Part shown: positions 1 to 6,231 of the stretch, piece after piece
How positions within the stretch are numbered: position 1 is the stretch's first letter
Layout of the letters: each line of letters begins with the position of its first letter
Source of the DNA: Flavobacteriaceae bacterium
Lineage (GTDB): Bacteria; Bacteroidota; Bacteroidia; Flavobacteriales; Flavobacteriaceae
DNA length: 8,406 bases
Assembly (NCBI GenBank): GCA_002729755.1
Contig: PBYT01000006.1
Span: 50,032-58,437, forward strand
Direction of reading: 5' to 3'
Notes under the pieces: model-generated
The model's database searches: none
Seen by the model: the letters and a program-made list of their open reading frames with translations, nothing else
Told to the model about the DNA's origin: nothing
Program-made: the position numbers and the translations under genes

Positions 1-724
1 TGGAATTGCTAAACAATTAGCTGAATCTGGAGCTTCTGTTTGTCTTATGGCAAGAGATGTAAAAAAAATGAAAGAGATAGTTCAGACTCTTCCATCAACT
101 AATTCTCAAGAACATTCTTATTTAGTAGTTGACTTTTCAGATTTCAATTCATTTAAAAATATTATTGAAGACTACTTAAATGAAAACCAAATTGATATTC
201 TAATAAATAATACTCAAGGTGTTCCTGCTGGAAATTCTCTTTCTAAATCTATTGATGATTATCAAAAAGCTTTTGATGTTTTATTTAAATGTGTTGTTCA
301 TACTTCATCTCTAGCGATTAACAAAATGAAAGAAAAAGGATGGGGTAGAATTATAAATCTAACCTCTATTTCTGTTAAAGAGCCTTTAAATTACTTAGTT
401 CTATCAAATAGCATAAGAGCAGCTGTTGTAACTTGGGGGAAGAGCCTTTCAGTTGATCTTGCCCCTTTCGGTGTTACAGTTAATAGTATTATAACTGGAT
501 TTATTGATACGGAACACTTAGCACATTTAAATGAGCAAAAGTCAAAGAATATGAATATTCCTGTTTCTGAAATTCTCGATGGCATCAAAAAATCAATACC
601 ATCAAATCGTTTAGGAAAGCCATCCGAAATGGGAGAGTTAGCAACATTTCTAGCCTCAGACAAAGCTTCTTATATTACTGGAACTGCGATCCCAATTGAT
701 GGTGGGTTTTTAAGATCTTATTAG
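1..724 (+). CDS. SDR-family oxidoreductase-like protein, 5' truncated, with altered active site
   Basis: The frame is open from base 2, so the gene starts before the window and 240 residues are visible. The first residues (GIAKQLAESGASV) match the end of the Rossmann glycine loop of SDR proteins, so only a short N-terminus is missing. The ATG at 47 is internal. A short NNTQG replaces the usual NNAG motif, and the C-terminus (FLASDKASYITGTAIPIDGG) is typical of FabG-like SDRs. The catalytic Ser is present (codon 365-367), but 13 residues on, where Tyr should be, there is Ser (404-406), and four residues later Lys is replaced by Arg (416-418). The helix Asn of the catalytic tetrad aligns with Leu. 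The fold assignment is firm; the reaction and substrate are unknown, and classical Tyr-Lys hydride-transfer chemistry is doubtful. From memory, a divergent SDR group with an S-N-x-x-R version of this motif is widespread, which argues against random decay. The stop overlaps the stop of the opposing SDR gene. Confidence 0.88.
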   Translation, partial: GIAKQLAESGASVCLMARDVKKMKEIVQTLPSTNSQEHSYLVVDFSDFNSFKNIIEDYLNENQIDILINNTQGVPAGNSLSKSIDDYQKAFDVLFKCVVHTSSLAINKMKEKGWGRIINLTSISVKEPLNYLVLSNSIRAAVVTWGKSLSVDLAPFGVTVNSIITGFIDTEHLAHLNEQKSKNMNIPVSEILDGIKKSIPSNRLGKPSEMGELATFLASDKASYITGTAIPIDGGFLRSY

Positions 725-1518
725 ACATCATTATATCTGCCAGGTGCAAAAAAATCACTTATCAATTCAAACAAACCTTTGGGAAGTATAGATAATAGAA
801 ACACAATGATTTTCCATGTTTTTGTCGGAACACAAACTTTTTTACCTTTTAGCATAGCCTCAACTCCTTCTTCTGCAATTCTTTTAGCACTTTTTTTTAA
901 AAAACTTGGAACACTATCCATTTCTTTTTGAACACCACTTGCGGTATGAAAGTTAGTGACTGTATACCCTGGACAAACTGCAGTAGAGGTAATACCCTTA
1001 TTATTGTAAAAATTCAAAGACTCACTAAATCTATTCATAAAAGTTTTGACAGGTCCATAAAGAGATTGAAGAGATGAAGCTGGTGCAAAAGCTGCAACAG
1101 ATGAAACTATCATTATTTTACCACCACCATTTGATATCATATCATTGATGTATTTTTTTGTAAGTGCAATAACAGATATTCCAAGAACTCTCAGACATTT
1201 TTCTTCTTCTTCCATAGAATTTTTATGAAATGCATTTGGTAATGCATACCCAGCATTATTTACCAGAATATTAATATTATAATGATTTTCTTTAGTAAAA
1301 TTATAAATATCATCGGGAGATTTAATCTCACTGAGGTCAGATGGAAAATAATCACATTCCACATTATATTTTTGAGATAAGTCTTTAGAAATATAATTTA
1401 ATTTATCTTTTGTTCGTGCCACTAAAATTAAATTGTATCCCTTTTTAGCAAGATATTTTGATATTTCAAGTCCTATTCCAGAGGTTGCGCCTGTAACTAA
1501 AGCATAAGAATTTTTCAT
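721..1518 (-). CDS. Classical short-chain dehydrogenase/reductase
   Basis: This encodes a 265-residue protein in the usual SDR size range, predicted to use NAD(P)H to reduce or oxidise an unidentified substrate. Numbered from the ATG at 1518, it has the cofactor loop TGATSGIG at about 9-16, NNAG at about 87-90, the catalytic Ser pair at 139-140, and Tyr154-x3-Lys158. The spacing from the second Ser to Tyr is one residue longer than the common S-x12-Y. The C-terminus (about 235-258) is hydrophobic, as in SDR branches that associate with membranes; membrane association here is inference. The frame could also open at a TTG three codons upstream (1527), but I prefer the ATG because SDRs normally start only a few residues before the first beta strand, and because the TTG lies inside a promoter-like box. 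Its end overlaps the end of the convergent SDR gene by four bases, and it diverges from rlmN across 41 bases. The catalytic type is well supported; the substrate is not. Confidence 0.9.
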   Translation of the reverse strand: MKNSYALVTGATSGIGLEISKYLAKKGYNLILVARTKDKLNYISKDLSQKYNVECDYFPSDLSEIKSPDDIYNFTKENHYNINILVNNAGYALPNAFHKNSMEEEEKCLRVLGISVIALTKKYINDMISNGGGKIMIVSSVAAFAPASSLQSLYGPVKTFMNRFSESLNFYNNKGITSTAVCPGYTVTNFHTASGVQKEMDSVPSFLKKSAKRIAEEGVEAMLKGKKVCVPTKTWKIIVFLLSILPKGLFELISDFFAPGRYNDV

Positions 1519-1524
1519 ATCTCG

Positions 1525-1532
1525 CAAATCTA
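1525..1532 (-). promoter_or_regulatory. Candidate -7 promoter box for the minus-strand SDR gene
   Basis: Read on the minus strand, these bases are TAGATTTG, an exact match to the Bacteroidota -7 consensus TAnnTTTG. It ends six bases before the chosen ATG at 1518, so the transcript would be leaderless or nearly so. The upstream -33 element is weak: TTTC at 1557-1560 lies about 24 bases away, longer than the normal spacing. The box overlaps the alternative TTG start, which disfavours that start. Confidence 0.4.
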
Positions 1533-1559
1533 ACGAATTAGTTTAAATTTACCATCGAA

Positions 1560-2603
1560 ATGAAAATTGATATAAGAAGTTTAACTGAAGATCAAATAAT
1601 TGAATTTTTTATAGACAAAGGATTTGATTCTTACAGAGGTCGACAGGTATATGAATGGATTTGGAAAAAATCTACATATTCTTTTGATGATATGACAAAC
1701 TTATCAAAGGATTTAAGACTTATGTTAGATACTAACTTTGTCATTAATCATATTGAAGTTGATAAAATTCAAAAAAGTTCTGATGGAACAATTAAAAATG
1801 CCGTAAAACTTTTTGATGACTACACAGTTGAATCAGTATTAATTCCAACAGAAGATAGGACTACTGCATGTGTATCTTCTCAAGTTGGATGTAGCCTTGA
1901 TTGTAAGTTTTGTGCTACATCAAAATTAAAAAGGATGAGAAACCTTAATCCCGATGAAATTTATGATCAAGTAGTAACAATTAATAATCAAAGTTTAAAG
2001 TATTTTAATAGATCACTATCAAACATTGTTTTTATGGGAATGGGTGAACCCTTAATGAATTATAATAACTTAATAAAATCTATAGATTTAATTTGCTCAA
2101 AAAAAGGACTTGGGATTTCTCAGAAAAGGATAGTAGTTTCTACATCAGGGATTCCAAAAATGATTAAAAAATTATCAGATGAATCATTAAAAGTTAATTT
2201 AGCCGTATCACTTCACTCAGCAATAGAATCAGTCAGAAACAAAATCATGCCATTTACAAAAGATTTTCCGTTAATTGAATTAAAAGAATCTCTCATCTAC
2301 TGGTATAAAAAAACTAATAGAAGAATAACTTATGAATATATAGTTTTGAAAGGTATAAATGATTCCAGAAGTGATATTAATGCATTAATTGACTTTTGTA
2401 AAATTGTACCTTCAAAAGTAAATCTTATTCAATATAACAGCATTGGTAATGATGATTTTAAAACAGCTGATACCAAAACTATTAAGCTTTATGAAGATGA
2501 ATTAGAAAAGAAAAAGATTATAGTCACCATTCGAAGATCTAGAGGTCAGGATATTGATGCAGCTTGTGGTCAGTTAGCAAATAAAGAAGTTAGCTTAAAT
2601 TGA
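1560..2603 (+). CDS. rlmN: Dual-specificity 23S rRNA/tRNA adenine-C2 methyltransferase RlmN
   Basis: This radical-SAM enzyme methylates C2 of A2503 in 23S rRNA and of A37 in a set of tRNAs, acting in the cytoplasm and affecting peptidyl-transferase function and decoding. The 347-residue protein has the family's N-terminal region (GRQVYEWIWKK, about 27-38; DDMTNLSK, 43-50). The radical-SAM cluster motif is Cys111-x3-Cys115-x2-Cys118. The SAM-binding motif MGMGEP is at 159-164. The two catalytic cysteines of the ping-pong mechanism are both visible, Cys104 in ACVSSQVGC and Cys336 in DAACGQL, which marks an active RlmN. The length is usual for Bacteroidota, slightly shorter than the E. coli protein. 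The ATG at 1560 gives the expected N-terminus. The gene diverges from an SDR gene and converges on the protease gene with a five-base gap, so it appears to be monocistronic. Confidence 0.97.
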   Translation: MKIDIRSLTEDQIIEFFIDKGFDSYRGRQVYEWIWKKSTYSFDDMTNLSKDLRLMLDTNFVINHIEVDKIQKSSDGTIKNAVKLFDDYTVESVLIPTEDRTTACVSSQVGCSLDCKFCATSKLKRMRNLNPDEIYDQVVTINNQSLKYFNRSLSNIVFMGMGEPLMNYNNLIKSIDLICSKKGLGISQKRIVVSTSGIPKMIKKLSDESLKVNLAVSLHSAIESVRNKIMPFTKDFPLIELKESLIYWYKKTNRRITYEYIVLKGINDSRSDINALIDFCKIVPSKVNLIQYNSIGNDDFKTADTKTIKLYEDELEKKKIIVTIRRSRGQDIDAACGQLANKEVSLN

Positions 2604-2608
2604 AGTAA

Positions 2609-4207
2609 TCATTTTCTTTTACTTCTAGATGCTAATATTAATGCATTGTAGGCGTTTACTATTTTTCCAGATTTAGATAGATTTTTAAATGAAACTTTGG
2701 CATCATTTTCTGTTCCATCAATTTCAAAATCTATATTTATCCCAGATTCTATTATTATTTCTTTTACTTTTTTTGCAGAAAGATTAGGGAAATATGAAAA
2801 AATTAATGAAGCAACTCCTGTTGTTGATGGAGCCGCCATTGAAGTTCCACTTTGGAACTCATATTTATTTTCTGGCAGAGCAGAATAAATGCTAACTCCA
2901 GGAGCAAAGATATCTACATTTTGTTTACCATAGTTAGAAAAGGATCCAATAATATTTTTATCATAGTTGATTGATGATGCGCCAACATTAATAAATGTAT
3001 CAGAGAACTCATTATTTCCAAAATACTGATCATTAGGATAATTGTCATTATTATTTTTGTCTAAATCTTTTGATTCATTCCCTGAAGCATGAACAATCAA
3101 AACATCTTTTCGTGAAGCATATCTAATAGCATCAATTACCCATTCTGGATTTGAAGAATAGTATTTTCCAAAACTACCATTAATTATTTTTGCCCCATTA
3201 TCAACTGCATAAATTATTGCCCTAGCAATATCTTTATCATACTCATCTCCATTAGGAACAGCCCTAAGTGCCATGATCTTTACATGATTATTTATGCCAT
3301 TATTTCCTAAAGAATTATTTCTTAGTCCAGCTATAATTCCTGATACATGTGTCCCATGACTCTCAGCGGATTTGATATTATTTACTTTGTAGTCTCCATA
3401 GTTTATATCATTAATATCATATATATTATCATCACTTTTTCTCCCATTAAAGTTTACATTATAATGATACTTTGATTGTTCTTCAAAATAATTCTTTCCT
3501 TCAATTAAATAATCTAAAGAAATGTCTATTGACATAAAAGATGTAAGAAATTCCTTTGCATTTAAAATATCTTCTGACAGAGAGTCATCAACAATTGTTT
3601 TTAAGTCATCTAAGGAGAAATCATCATTGGTTAAATATTTAGATATAATTTTTTTAGATTTTTTATACCCTTCTACATAACCTTTATATTGAGTGAGATT
3701 ATCATTCGATTCGTTAATATTAGCATCAATTTCAGACTTTGCATCATTGTATTTTCTGTTGTTTTTGATCCCATCTCTTAATAATCTTGTCATCTCTAGA
3801 GTCTCATCATATGCATCTTCCAAATAATTCCAGCCGTGAATATCATCAACATATCCATTATTATCATCATCCTTACCATTATTAGAAATTTCATCTCCAT
3901 TTACCCAAATTAATCCTTGTAAATCTTCATGATATATATCAATTCCAGTATCAATAACAGCTACAATAACGGTGTCTGCTTTAAGCCCTTTTAATAATTC
4001 ATTATATGCCTTATCTACACTCATTCCTGGAATTGAATCATCTGATATATCAAGATTATACCAGTTTTGTCTTTCTAATAAAGAAGGCTCAGTAGCCTTT
4101 TTCAAAGAAGTTGATGTAATATAATCATTAGTAAATTTTATAGATCCACATGAATAGAAGAGACCCAATAGAATAAGTAGGAAGAAATAGTTATTAAAAT
4201 TTTTCAA
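2609..4207 (-). CDS. Subtilisin-like (S8) serine protease, predicted lipoprotein
   Basis: This 532-residue protease begins with a lipoprotein signal: a short basic start, a hydrophobic stretch at about 8-17, then FYSC with the lipidated residue at Cys20. It should be exported and membrane-anchored. The catalytic triad is Asp86 (AVIDTG), His284 (SHGTHVSG) and Ser456 (GTSMAAP), with oxyanion Asn377 (HASGN). Asp86 and His284 are about 198 residues apart, against 32 in classic subtilisin, so there is a large insertion. It opens with an acidic segment (GKDDDNNGYVDD, 111-122) that could bind calcium and continues as a charged, probably helical, stretch. There is no room between Cys20 and the catalytic domain for a normal I9 propeptide. 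I recognise no type IX secretion C-terminal domain. The start is TTG: the only other in-frame ATG near the front would remove the signal peptide. The TTG lies four bases after the stop of the upstream small gene, suggesting translational coupling. The substrate is unknown. Confidence 0.93.
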   Translation of the reverse strand: MKNFNNYFFLLILLGLFYSCGSIKFTNDYITSTSLKKATEPSLLERQNWYNLDISDDSIPGMSVDKAYNELLKGLKADTVIVAVIDTGIDIYHEDLQGLIWVNGDEISNNGKDDDNNGYVDDIHGWNYLEDAYDETLEMTRLLRDGIKNNRKYNDAKSEIDANINESNDNLTQYKGYVEGYKKSKKIISKYLTNDDFSLDDLKTIVDDSLSEDILNAKEFLTSFMSIDISLDYLIEGKNYFEEQSKYHYNVNFNGRKSDDNIYDINDINYGDYKVNNIKSAESHGTHVSGIIAGLRNNSLGNNGINNHVKIMALRAVPNGDEYDKDIARAIIYAVDNGAKIINGSFGKYYSSNPEWVIDAIRYASRKDVLIVHASGNESKDLDKNNNDNYPNDQYFGNNEFSDTFINVGASSINYDKNIIGSFSNYGKQNVDIFAPGVSIYSALPENKYEFQSGTSMAAPSTTGVASLIFSYFPNLSAKKVKEIIIESGINIDFEIDGTENDAKVSFKNLSKSGKIVNAYNALILASRSKRK

Positions 4208-4211
4208 ATAA

Positions 4212-4556
4212 TTATTTTTTTGACCTTCTGTTATCTATAAAACTTTTTATAAAATATAAAACAGCAATGGATGATGTAGCAATCATTCCAATAACCCTGT
4301 AAAGACCAATACCTCCTTGATCAATTGATTTAGGTAGTCTCATTCCAATAAGAGCAACAAGAATAACTATTGTTAAAATAACAGAAAGATGGGCTATAAG
4401 TTTATTCCCTTTTTCAATTTTATTTGTGCTAGCTAATAGTATACCACCTGCCATTACAGGTATTAAAGCTGTATATGCAGAACTGTCTATATAACCCCAT
4501 AATCCGAGGAGTATAAGAGAAATAGAATTAATTAAATTGGCTTTTGATGCATTCAT
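4212..4556 (-). CDS. Small membrane protein of unknown function, about four helices
   Basis: This 114-residue protein has no function that I recognise. It is strongly hydrophobic, with four likely membrane segments at about 8-24, 26-44, 53-73 and 84-106, separated by short loops, and a basic tail (DNRRSKK) that would favour a cytoplasmic C-terminus. No catalytic motif or cofactor site is visible. I recall similar small uncharacterised proteins in Bacteroidota, but cannot confirm this here. The start is the ATG at 4556, just after an AT-rich spacer. Its stop (TAA) is four bases before the TTG of the S8 lipoprotein protease, so the two are very probably translated from one message. A membrane partner or chaperone role for the protease is possible but is guesswork from adjacency. 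Confidence 0.8.
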   Translation of the reverse strand: MNASKANLINSISLILLGLWGYIDSSAYTALIPVMAGGILLASTNKIEKGNKLIAHLSVILTIVILVALIGMRLPKSIDQGGIGLYRVIGMIATSSIAVLYFIKSFIDNRRSKK

Positions 4557-4583
4557 AATTAAATATTTTTTTGTTTAAGATTC

Positions 4584-4591
4584 TAAATATA
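4584..4591 (-). promoter_or_regulatory. Weak candidate -7 box for the membrane protein/protease unit
   Basis: On the minus strand this reads TATATTTA, seven of eight matches to TAnnTTTG if the two n positions are counted as matches, about 27 bases before the ATG at 4556. No clear -33 TTTG lies upstream, and the surrounding spacer is so AT-rich that such a match could arise by chance. Some promoter must lie in this divergent spacer, but its exact place is uncertain. Confidence 0.25.
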
Positions 4592-4602
4592 TGAAATATA
4601 TT
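4586..4602. repeat. Seven-base inverted repeat in the divergent spacer before tuf
   Basis: AATATAT and ATATATT form a perfect inverted repeat around GAA, between the putative divergent promoters. It could be an operator or part of an AT-rich upstream element, but the whole spacer 4557-4693 is nearly all A and T, so chance is a fair explanation. Apart from this and the promoters I see nothing else in the spacer. Confidence 0.3.
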
Positions 4603-4653
4603 ATTTTTTATAAAAAAAACCTTAAGAAGCCCTGGTTATACAAAAAAAGTTTA

Positions 4654-4661
4654 TAAATTTG
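4654..4661 (+). promoter_or_regulatory. tuf promoter, Bacteroidota -7 element
   Basis: TAAATTTG is an exact match to TAnnTTTG, followed by GCACTCG, a sequence I associate with strong flavobacterial promoters. Transcription would start around 4667, giving an A-rich leader of about 26 bases before the tuf ATG at 4694. The -33 region (CTGG, 4632-4635) fits the consensus poorly, but the spacing is right. Long A/T tracts upstream (about 4561-4620) could act as an UP-like element. The position before a very highly expressed gene supports the call. Confidence 0.65.
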
Positions 4662-4693
4662 CACTCGTAAAAAAACAAGAAAAATACTGTTAT

Positions 4694-5881
4694 ATGGCTA
4701 AAGAAAAATTTGATAGATCAAAACCCCACTTGAATATTGGGACTATCGGACACGTTGACCACGGAAAAACTACTTTAACTGCTGCAATAACAAAGGTTTT
4801 AGCTGATGCTGGATTATCAGAAGCTAGAAGTTTTGATTCAATTGATAATGCTCCAGAAGAGAAAGAACGTGGTATTACAATTAATACATCTCACGTAGAG
4901 TATGAAACTGCTAACCGTCACTATGCTCATGTTGACTGTCCAGGTCACGCTGATTATGTTAAGAACATGGTTACTGGTGCTGCCCAAATGGATGGTGCAA
5001 TACTTGTTGTTGCAGCTACTGATGGACCAATGCCTCAAACTAGAGAACATATACTTCTTGGAAGACAAGTTGGTGTTCCTAGAATTGTAGCATTTTTAAA
5101 TAAAGCTGATATGGTCGATGATGCCGAATTGCTTGAACTTGTTGAAATGGAAGTAAGAGATTTACTTTCTTTCTATGAATATGATGGAGATAATACTCCA
5201 GTTATTCTTGGATCAGCATTAGGAGCTTTAAATGGAGAAGCTAAATGGGTAGAAAGTGTTATGAAACTTATGGAAGAAGTTGATAATTATATTGAACTTC
5301 CTAAAAGAGATACTGAAAAAGACTTTTTAATGCCGGTAGAGGATGTGTTCTCTATTACAGGTAGAGGAACAGTTGCAACTGGTCGAATTGAGACTGGTGT
5401 TGCTAATACTGGTGATGAAATTGATATCATTGGTATGGGTGCTAAAAAACTTAAATCTACTGTTACTGGTGTTGAAATGTTTAGAAAAATTCTTGATAGA
5501 GGTGAAGCTGGAGATAATGTTGGTATTCTATTAAGAGGTATTGAAAAAACAGATATTAGTAGGGGAATGGTTATTTGTAAACCAGGTTCTGTTACACCTC
5601 ATTCTAAATTTAAGGCTGAGGTATATATCTTGAAAAAAGAAGAAGGTGGTCGTCATACTCCATTCCACAACAATTATCGCCCTCAGTTCTATGTTAGAAC
5701 TACAGATGTTACAGGTAATATTGTGCTTCCTGATGGTGTTGAGATGGTGATGCCTGGTGATAATTTGACTATTACTGTTGAGTTAATATCACCTATTGCG
5801 TTAAATTTAGGTCTAAGATTTGCTATTAGAGAAGGTGGAAGAACTGTTGGAGCAGGTCAGGTGACTGAAATTTTGGATTAA
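4694..5881 (+). CDS. tuf: Translation elongation factor Tu
   Basis: EF-Tu carries aminoacyl-tRNA to the ribosomal A site as a GTP complex and is among the most abundant cytoplasmic proteins. The 395-residue length is normal. The GTPase domain shows the P loop GHVDHGKT (19-26), RGITI of switch I (59-63), DCPGH (81-85, with the catalytic His at 85), NKAD (136-139) and GSAL (173-176). Domains 2 and 3 follow (about 205-395), including the conserved YRPQFY and RTTDVTG segments and a C-terminal REGGRTVGAGQV. Base composition is visibly less AT-rich and codons look more selected than in the flanking minus-strand genes, as expected for high expression. The gene has its own promoter at about 4654, diverges from the membrane protein/protease unit, and is followed by a hairpin and tRNA-Trp. 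Whether the genome has a second tuf copy cannot be seen. Confidence 0.99.
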   Translation: MAKEKFDRSKPHLNIGTIGHVDHGKTTLTAAITKVLADAGLSEARSFDSIDNAPEEKERGITINTSHVEYETANRHYAHVDCPGHADYVKNMVTGAAQMDGAILVVAATDGPMPQTREHILLGRQVGVPRIVAFLNKADMVDDAELLELVEMEVRDLLSFYEYDGDNTPVILGSALGALNGEAKWVESVMKLMEEVDNYIELPKRDTEKDFLMPVEDVFSITGRGTVATGRIETGVANTGDEIDIIGMGAKKLKSTVTGVEMFRKILDRGEAGDNVGILLRGIEKTDISRGMVICKPGSVTPHSKFKAEVYILKKEEGGRHTPFHNNYRPQFYVRTTDVTGNIVLPDGVEMVMPGDNLTITVELISPIALNLGLRFAIREGGRTVGAGQVTEILD

Positions 5882-5905
5882 TAAAAACAAAGTTTAATTA
5901 ACTCT

Positions 5906-5940
5906 AAGGTGTCATTCAATTTGATTGACGCCTTTTGTGT
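5906..5940 (+). terminator. Hairpin after tuf: terminator or attenuator
   Basis: Bases 5906-5914 pair with 5926-5934 as a nine-base-pair stem with one G-U pair, around an 11-base loop that can itself pair (TCA with TGA). A run of four T (5933-5936) follows, then GTGT. This looks like an intrinsic terminator between tuf and tRNA-Trp, but the U tract is short, so partial read-through into the tRNA-secE-nusG operon is plausible. I found no convincing separate promoter between the hairpin and the tRNA. Confidence 0.6.
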
Positions 5941-5949
5941 CAAATATAA

Positions 5950-6022
5950 ACGGGTTTAGCTCAGTTGGTAGAGCACTGGTCTCCAAAACCAGGTGTCGGG
6001 AGTTCGAGTCTCTCAACCCGTG
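5950..6022 (+). tRNA. tRNA-Trp (anticodon CCA)
   Basis: A complete 73-base cloverleaf can be folded by hand. The acceptor stem is 5950-5956 with 6015-6021, seven Watson-Crick pairs. The D stem is GCTC/GAGC around AGTTGGTA. The anticodon stem CTGGT/ACCAG holds loop CTCCAAA, giving anticodon CCA at 5983-5985. The T arm has TTCGAGT as its loop and one G-U pair in the stem. The discriminator base is G (6022), as usual for bacterial tRNA-Trp. The 3' CCA is not encoded (CAC follows), so it must be added by CCA-adding enzyme. Its place between tuf and secE is typical of Bacteroidota. Confidence 0.97.
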
Positions 6023-6034
6023 CACAAAAACAGG

Positions 6035-6229
6035 ATGGGATCGATTATAAACTTTATTAAAATGTCATTAACTGAACTGAGGGACAATGTTAAGTGGACT
6101 CCTCGTTCAGAACTTTTGAATTTATCAGGATTGGTAATTGTTTTTTCTGTGATTTTTGCTTTAGCCATATGGGCAGCAGATTCTATTTTATCAAGAGTAA
6201 TAAAAGTGTATTTTGATTTAATAAGTTAA
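6035..6229 (+). CDS. secE: Preprotein translocase subunit SecE
   Basis: SecE clamps SecY in the inner-membrane protein-export channel. The 64-residue, single-helix form fits the short SecE found in most bacteria outside the enteric group. Residues about 9-26 form the amphipathic helix and hinge (SLTELRDNVKWTPRSE, close to the SecE signature with its conserved V-x-W), and about 28-48 form the membrane segment. I chose the ATG at 6035 because it gives the normal SecE N-terminus; the open frame extends upstream only into the tRNA gene. AGG lies directly against the ATG, too close for a normal ribosome-binding site. The gene lies 12 bases after the tRNA and two bases before nusG, a conserved pairing. 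Confidence 0.95.
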   Translation: MGSIINFIKMSLTELRDNVKWTPRSELLNLSGLVIVFSVIFALAIWAADSILSRVIKVYFDLIS

Positions 6230-6231
6230 CT

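Noticed and set aside
391..663. Open frame on the minus strand inside the first SDR gene
   Set aside because: It lies opposite a clear SDR coding frame and its translation shows no recognisable motif.
1519..1527. TTG start three codons upstream of the minus-strand SDR
   Set aside because: It lies within the TAGATTTG promoter-like box and adds nothing to the SDR fold; the ATG at 1518 is the normal distance from the first beta strand.
1533..1559. A -7 box for rlmN on the plus strand (around 1539-1546)
   Set aside because: The best match, TAGTTTAA, fails the TTTG half of the consensus, and no -33 element is evident.
2697..2888. Open frame on the plus strand inside the protease gene
   Set aside because: It is an antisense shadow of the region coding for the catalytic Ser, with no protein-like features.
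4838..5068. Minus-strand open frame and two plus-strand off-frame readings within tuf (also 4902-5090 and 5343-5534)
   Set aside because: These come from the biased codon use of EF-Tu; the translations are low-complexity and rich in Leu, Val or Ser.
5993..6034. Upstream GTG start extending the secE frame into the tRNA
   Set aside because: It would overlap the anticodon and T arms of tRNA-Trp, and the added residues do not look like a SecE N-terminus; the ATG at 6035 gives the expected protein.
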